64,000 bases of DNA from an uncultured bacterium (GTDB lineage: Bacteria; Bacillota_I; Bacilli_A; RFN20; CAG-826). Shown piece after piece: positions 62,070 through 64,000 of the stretch; within the stretch, counting starts at the first letter, position 1; the number at the start of each line of letters is the position of its first letter. The position numbers and the translations under genes are program-made. The stretch lies in assembly GCA_949285455.1 (NCBI GenBank), contig CASDXP010000001.1, positions 1 to 64,000 on the forward strand. The letters run 5' to 3'. The notes beneath the pieces were generated by a model. That model saw nothing but the letters and a program-made list of their open reading frames with translations, had not been told where the DNA came from and searched no databases.

Positions 62070-62672
62070 ATGAGAGATCGTAGTTCTACCTGGAAGAAAT
62101 CACGTCGCTTAGAATTCTCAATCTTAGAAAATGGAAAAGAATTCAAGAAACGTAAATATGGTCCAGGTCAACACGGTAATGACCGTAAGAAAAAACCATC
62201 TGAATATGGTAAGCAATTGATTGAAAAGCAAAAACTTCGCCACATGTATGGCGTCAGTGAAAAACAATTCCGTCGTCTCTTCAACATTGCTAAAAAATCT
62301 AAAGATGTTACCGGTTTAGCGTTCATGCACATCTTAGAGAGCCGTCTAGACAATGTCGTCTATCGTCTCGGCTTTGCAAGAACTCGCAAAGGTGCAAGAC
62401 AAATCGTCAGCCACAACCACATCTTACTCAACGGTCAAAGAGCGAATATTCCAAGCATGCTCGTCAAGATTGATGACGTCGTATCCGTCAAACCAGGTCA
62501 CGACTTAAAAGTCATCAAAGAAAGTCTTGAAGCGAACAAAAATAGTTGTGCTTGGGTCGAAGTTGACGCTGATAAATTAAGTGGCAAACTCATTCGTTTA
62601 CCAGAACGTAATGAATTGCCAAAAGATATCAACGAAGCGCAAATCGTCGAATACTACAACCGTTTGCTCTAA
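62070..62672 (+). CDS. rpsD: 30S ribosomal protein S4
   Basis: Primary 16S rRNA-binding protein of 200 residues. GPGQHGNDRKKKPSEYG and EKQKLRHMYGVSEKQFR are typical; the S4 RNA-binding domain (LESRLDNVVYRLGFARTR...HILLNGQ) is complete. The N-terminus starts with RDRSSTWKKSRRLEFSIL and lacks zinc-binding cysteines, so it is the zinc-free form. A strong ribosome site is present. Monocistronic, with its own leader and terminator. Confidence 0.97.
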   Translation: MRDRSSTWKKSRRLEFSILENGKEFKKRKYGPGQHGNDRKKKPSEYGKQLIEKQKLRHMYGVSEKQFRRLFNIAKKSKDVTGLAFMHILESRLDNVVYRLGFARTRKGARQIVSHNHILLNGQRANIPSMLVKIDDVVSVKPGHDLKVIKESLEANKNSCAWVEVDADKLSGKLIRLPERNELPKDINEAQIVEYYNRLL

Positions 62673-62695
62673 TACTAATTTATCTACTCAAAATG

Positions 62696-62727
62696 AAAGG
62701 ACAGCCGTACGGCTGTCCTTTTTTTAT
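62696..62727 (+). terminator. Terminator after rpsD
   Basis: A perfect 26-base palindrome (13-bp arms AAAGGACAGCCGT) followed by a T run. It lies between convergent rpsD and tyrS and may serve weakly for tyrS too. Confidence 0.93.
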
Positions 62728-62745
62728 TAATTTTTAAGTTAAAGA

Positions 62746-63999
62746 TTAAATATGTTTAACAAGATAATAATTTTTCTTACCACGTTTGATGAGATGATAT
62801 TCATCAAATAACGCATTCGTTTGGTCGATAATTAAGTTAGGATCACTAACTTTTTCACCATTTAAACGAATCGAACCGCCATTGATAAATTCTCTTGCTT
62901 CGCGTTTAGATTTAGCAGCCCCAATCGTGATGAGCAAATCTTCTAGTTTCAAATCATCTTTTACTTCGACCATAAAAGAAGAAAAAATATCTTCTAATTG
63001 ATTTTTATTAAGTTTAGAGATTTCACCACTAAAAAGAATACTAGACATCTCTTTTGCTTCTTTAGCAGCTTCTTCACCATGAATCGTCTTCGTCACCTCG
63101 AACGCTAAAGCTTCTTGCGCTAGTCGTAGATGAGGCGCTTTAAGGTGTTCTTCGCTAATGCGTTCAATTTCTTCTTTAGAAAGGAAAGTAAATATCTTCA
63201 GATAACGAAGTGTATCTTCATCGCTCGTATTGATTAAATATTGATAAAGTTTATATGGACTAGTTAATTCTTTATCAAGGAATAACGCTCCATCTTCCGA
63301 TTTACCAAATTTTCTTCCATCGCTACGCGTAATCAAGGGAGCGGTTAAGACTTCAACTTTCGCATCTGTTCCACGCACTTTTCTAATAAGCTCAAGCCCG
63401 CTTGTAAGATTGCCCCATTGGTCGCTTCCACCAATTTGGATATGGCAATCTTTAGTATCGTAAAGGTGTAAGAAATCGATCGATTGTAAGGTCATGTAAG
63501 AAAATTCACTATAAGAAATACCAACATTTAATCTCGAAGCGATAATATCTTTTGAAAGCATGTAATTAATAGAGAAATATTTACCATAATCTCTTAAGAA
63601 ATCGATGACTTTTAAATTGCCGAGCCATTCGTAATTATCAAGTAATTCACCCTTATTAGGATCACTTAAGTCCAAAAATCTTTCTAGTTGTTTCTTAATG
63701 CAATTACGATTGTTTTCTAGTGTGTGAATATCGAGTAAATTTCTTTCTTGCGACTTGCCGCTTGGATCACCGATCATCCCTGTCACTCCACCGACGACAG
63801 CAATAATTTTATGGCCTGCGCGTTGTAAACGCATGAGAATGGATATCATGACAAAATTGCCTAAGTGCATACTTTTTGCGCTCGGATCGAAACCACAATA
63901 AATCGTTTGTTTACTTTTTAGTAATTCTTCTAAGGTTTCTTCATTCGAGCAATCTTTCACTAAGCCTCGCCATTTTAATTCTTCTAAGATATTATTCAT
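62746..63999 (-). CDS. tyrS: Tyrosyl-tRNA synthetase
   Basis: Class I synthetase for tRNA-Tyr. The HIGH-type signature is HLGNF (in DPSAKSMHLGNFV), the tyrosine pocket includes GGSDQWGN, the KMSKS-type loop reads KFGKSEDG, and a C-terminal S4 domain (KSKREAREFINGGSIRLNG) binds the anticodon arm. 417 residues, complete: the ATG is at 63997-63999. Its leader lies beyond the window, so a T-box cannot be assessed. Confidence 0.96.
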   Translation of the reverse strand: MNNILEELKWRGLVKDCSNEETLEELLKSKQTIYCGFDPSAKSMHLGNFVMISILMRLQRAGHKIIAVVGGVTGMIGDPSGKSQERNLLDIHTLENNRNCIKKQLERFLDLSDPNKGELLDNYEWLGNLKVIDFLRDYGKYFSINYMLSKDIIASRLNVGISYSEFSYMTLQSIDFLHLYDTKDCHIQIGGSDQWGNLTSGLELIRKVRGTDAKVEVLTAPLITRSDGRKFGKSEDGALFLDKELTSPYKLYQYLINTSDEDTLRYLKIFTFLSKEEIERISEEHLKAPHLRLAQEALAFEVTKTIHGEEAAKEAKEMSSILFSGEISKLNKNQLEDIFSSFMVEVKDDLKLEDLLITIGAAKSKREAREFINGGSIRLNGEKVSDPNLIIDQTNALFDEYHLIKRGKKNYYLVKHI

Positions 64000-64000
64000 A

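Noticed and set aside
1-64000. Mycoplasma genetic code (UGA as Trp)
   Set aside because: UGA acts as a stop at the ends of rnhC, lon, engB-lon overlap and several operon junctions, and Trp positions in core proteins are UGG.

Overview
The window is a dense, AT-rich bacterial chromosome segment read with the standard bacterial code: UGA is used as a stop (for example at the ends of rnhC and lon) and Trp is UGG, so this is not a Mycoplasma/Spiroplasma-type genome. The gene set (tig-lon-engB, mraZ-rsmH, ftsA-ftsZ, ileS-lspA-rluD with T-boxes, ezrA-nifZ-thiI, polA-mutM-coaE, DnaB/DnaI loaders, infC-rpmI-rplT, pfkA-pyk) is that of a reduced member of the Firmicutes, in the Bacilli/Erysipelotrichia/Acholeplasma neighbourhood. 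No mur genes, ftsI or recognisable ftsL sit in the division cluster. Whether the cell has a wall cannot be decided from this window. Much of the order resembles the Bacillus subtilis polA-thrS-infC, pheST and ezrA-thiI regions, shuffled into blocks.

Layout. 1-6.4 kb: a membrane protein, tig-lon-engB, a TPR-like protein, then a 358-base gap holding three direct repeats on an exact 32-base period, a terminator and tRNA-Arg(UCU). 6.4-12.3 kb: uvrC, divergent rnhC with a lipoprotein carrying an Ig-like and a ComEC-type metallo-beta-lactamase domain, then rluD-lspA. 12.3-19.6 kb: T-box-ileS, ftsZ, ftsA, a 73-residue secreted-peptide-like gene, rsmH and mraZ with its own operator. 19.7-25.2 kb: ugd, yceD, pheT, pheS and a Phe T-box. 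25.2-26.9 kb: a small accessory island with a frameshifted DUF4417-like gene and a polymorphic-toxin (type 50) plus putative immunity pair bracketed by near-identical 20-base repeats. 26.9-35 kb: an rRNA methyltransferase, a YgjP-type metallopeptidase, DUF523, an M42 aminopeptidase, an all-alpha dUTPase, glgP and glgB.

35-46.5 kb: ackA-nrnA-dnaE-polA and a formamidopyrimidine-DNA glycosylase fused to dephospho-CoA kinase, facing dnaB-dnaI. 46.7-53.2 kb: a two-gene LemA membrane system, then pfkA-pyk-ROK kinase. 53.2-57 kb: Thr T-box, thrS without a TGS domain, a Nudix gene, and an L20-type leader ahead of infC-rpmI-rplT. 57-64 kb: a four-helix membrane protein, thiI-nifZ-ezrA, rpsD with its leader, and tyrS ending at the window edge.

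The most distinctive observations are: the toxin/immunity island, whose two disrupted genes would each be repaired by losing one base from a homopolymer run; the Fpg-CoaE fusion; eight genes whose start codon lies 7-9 bases after a -10-like box with no good Shine-Dalgarno sequence, suggesting routine leaderless transcription; the 32-base triple repeat; and a DnaI helicase loader with a ruined Walker A motif. All family names come from reading motifs by eye; no database search was run.
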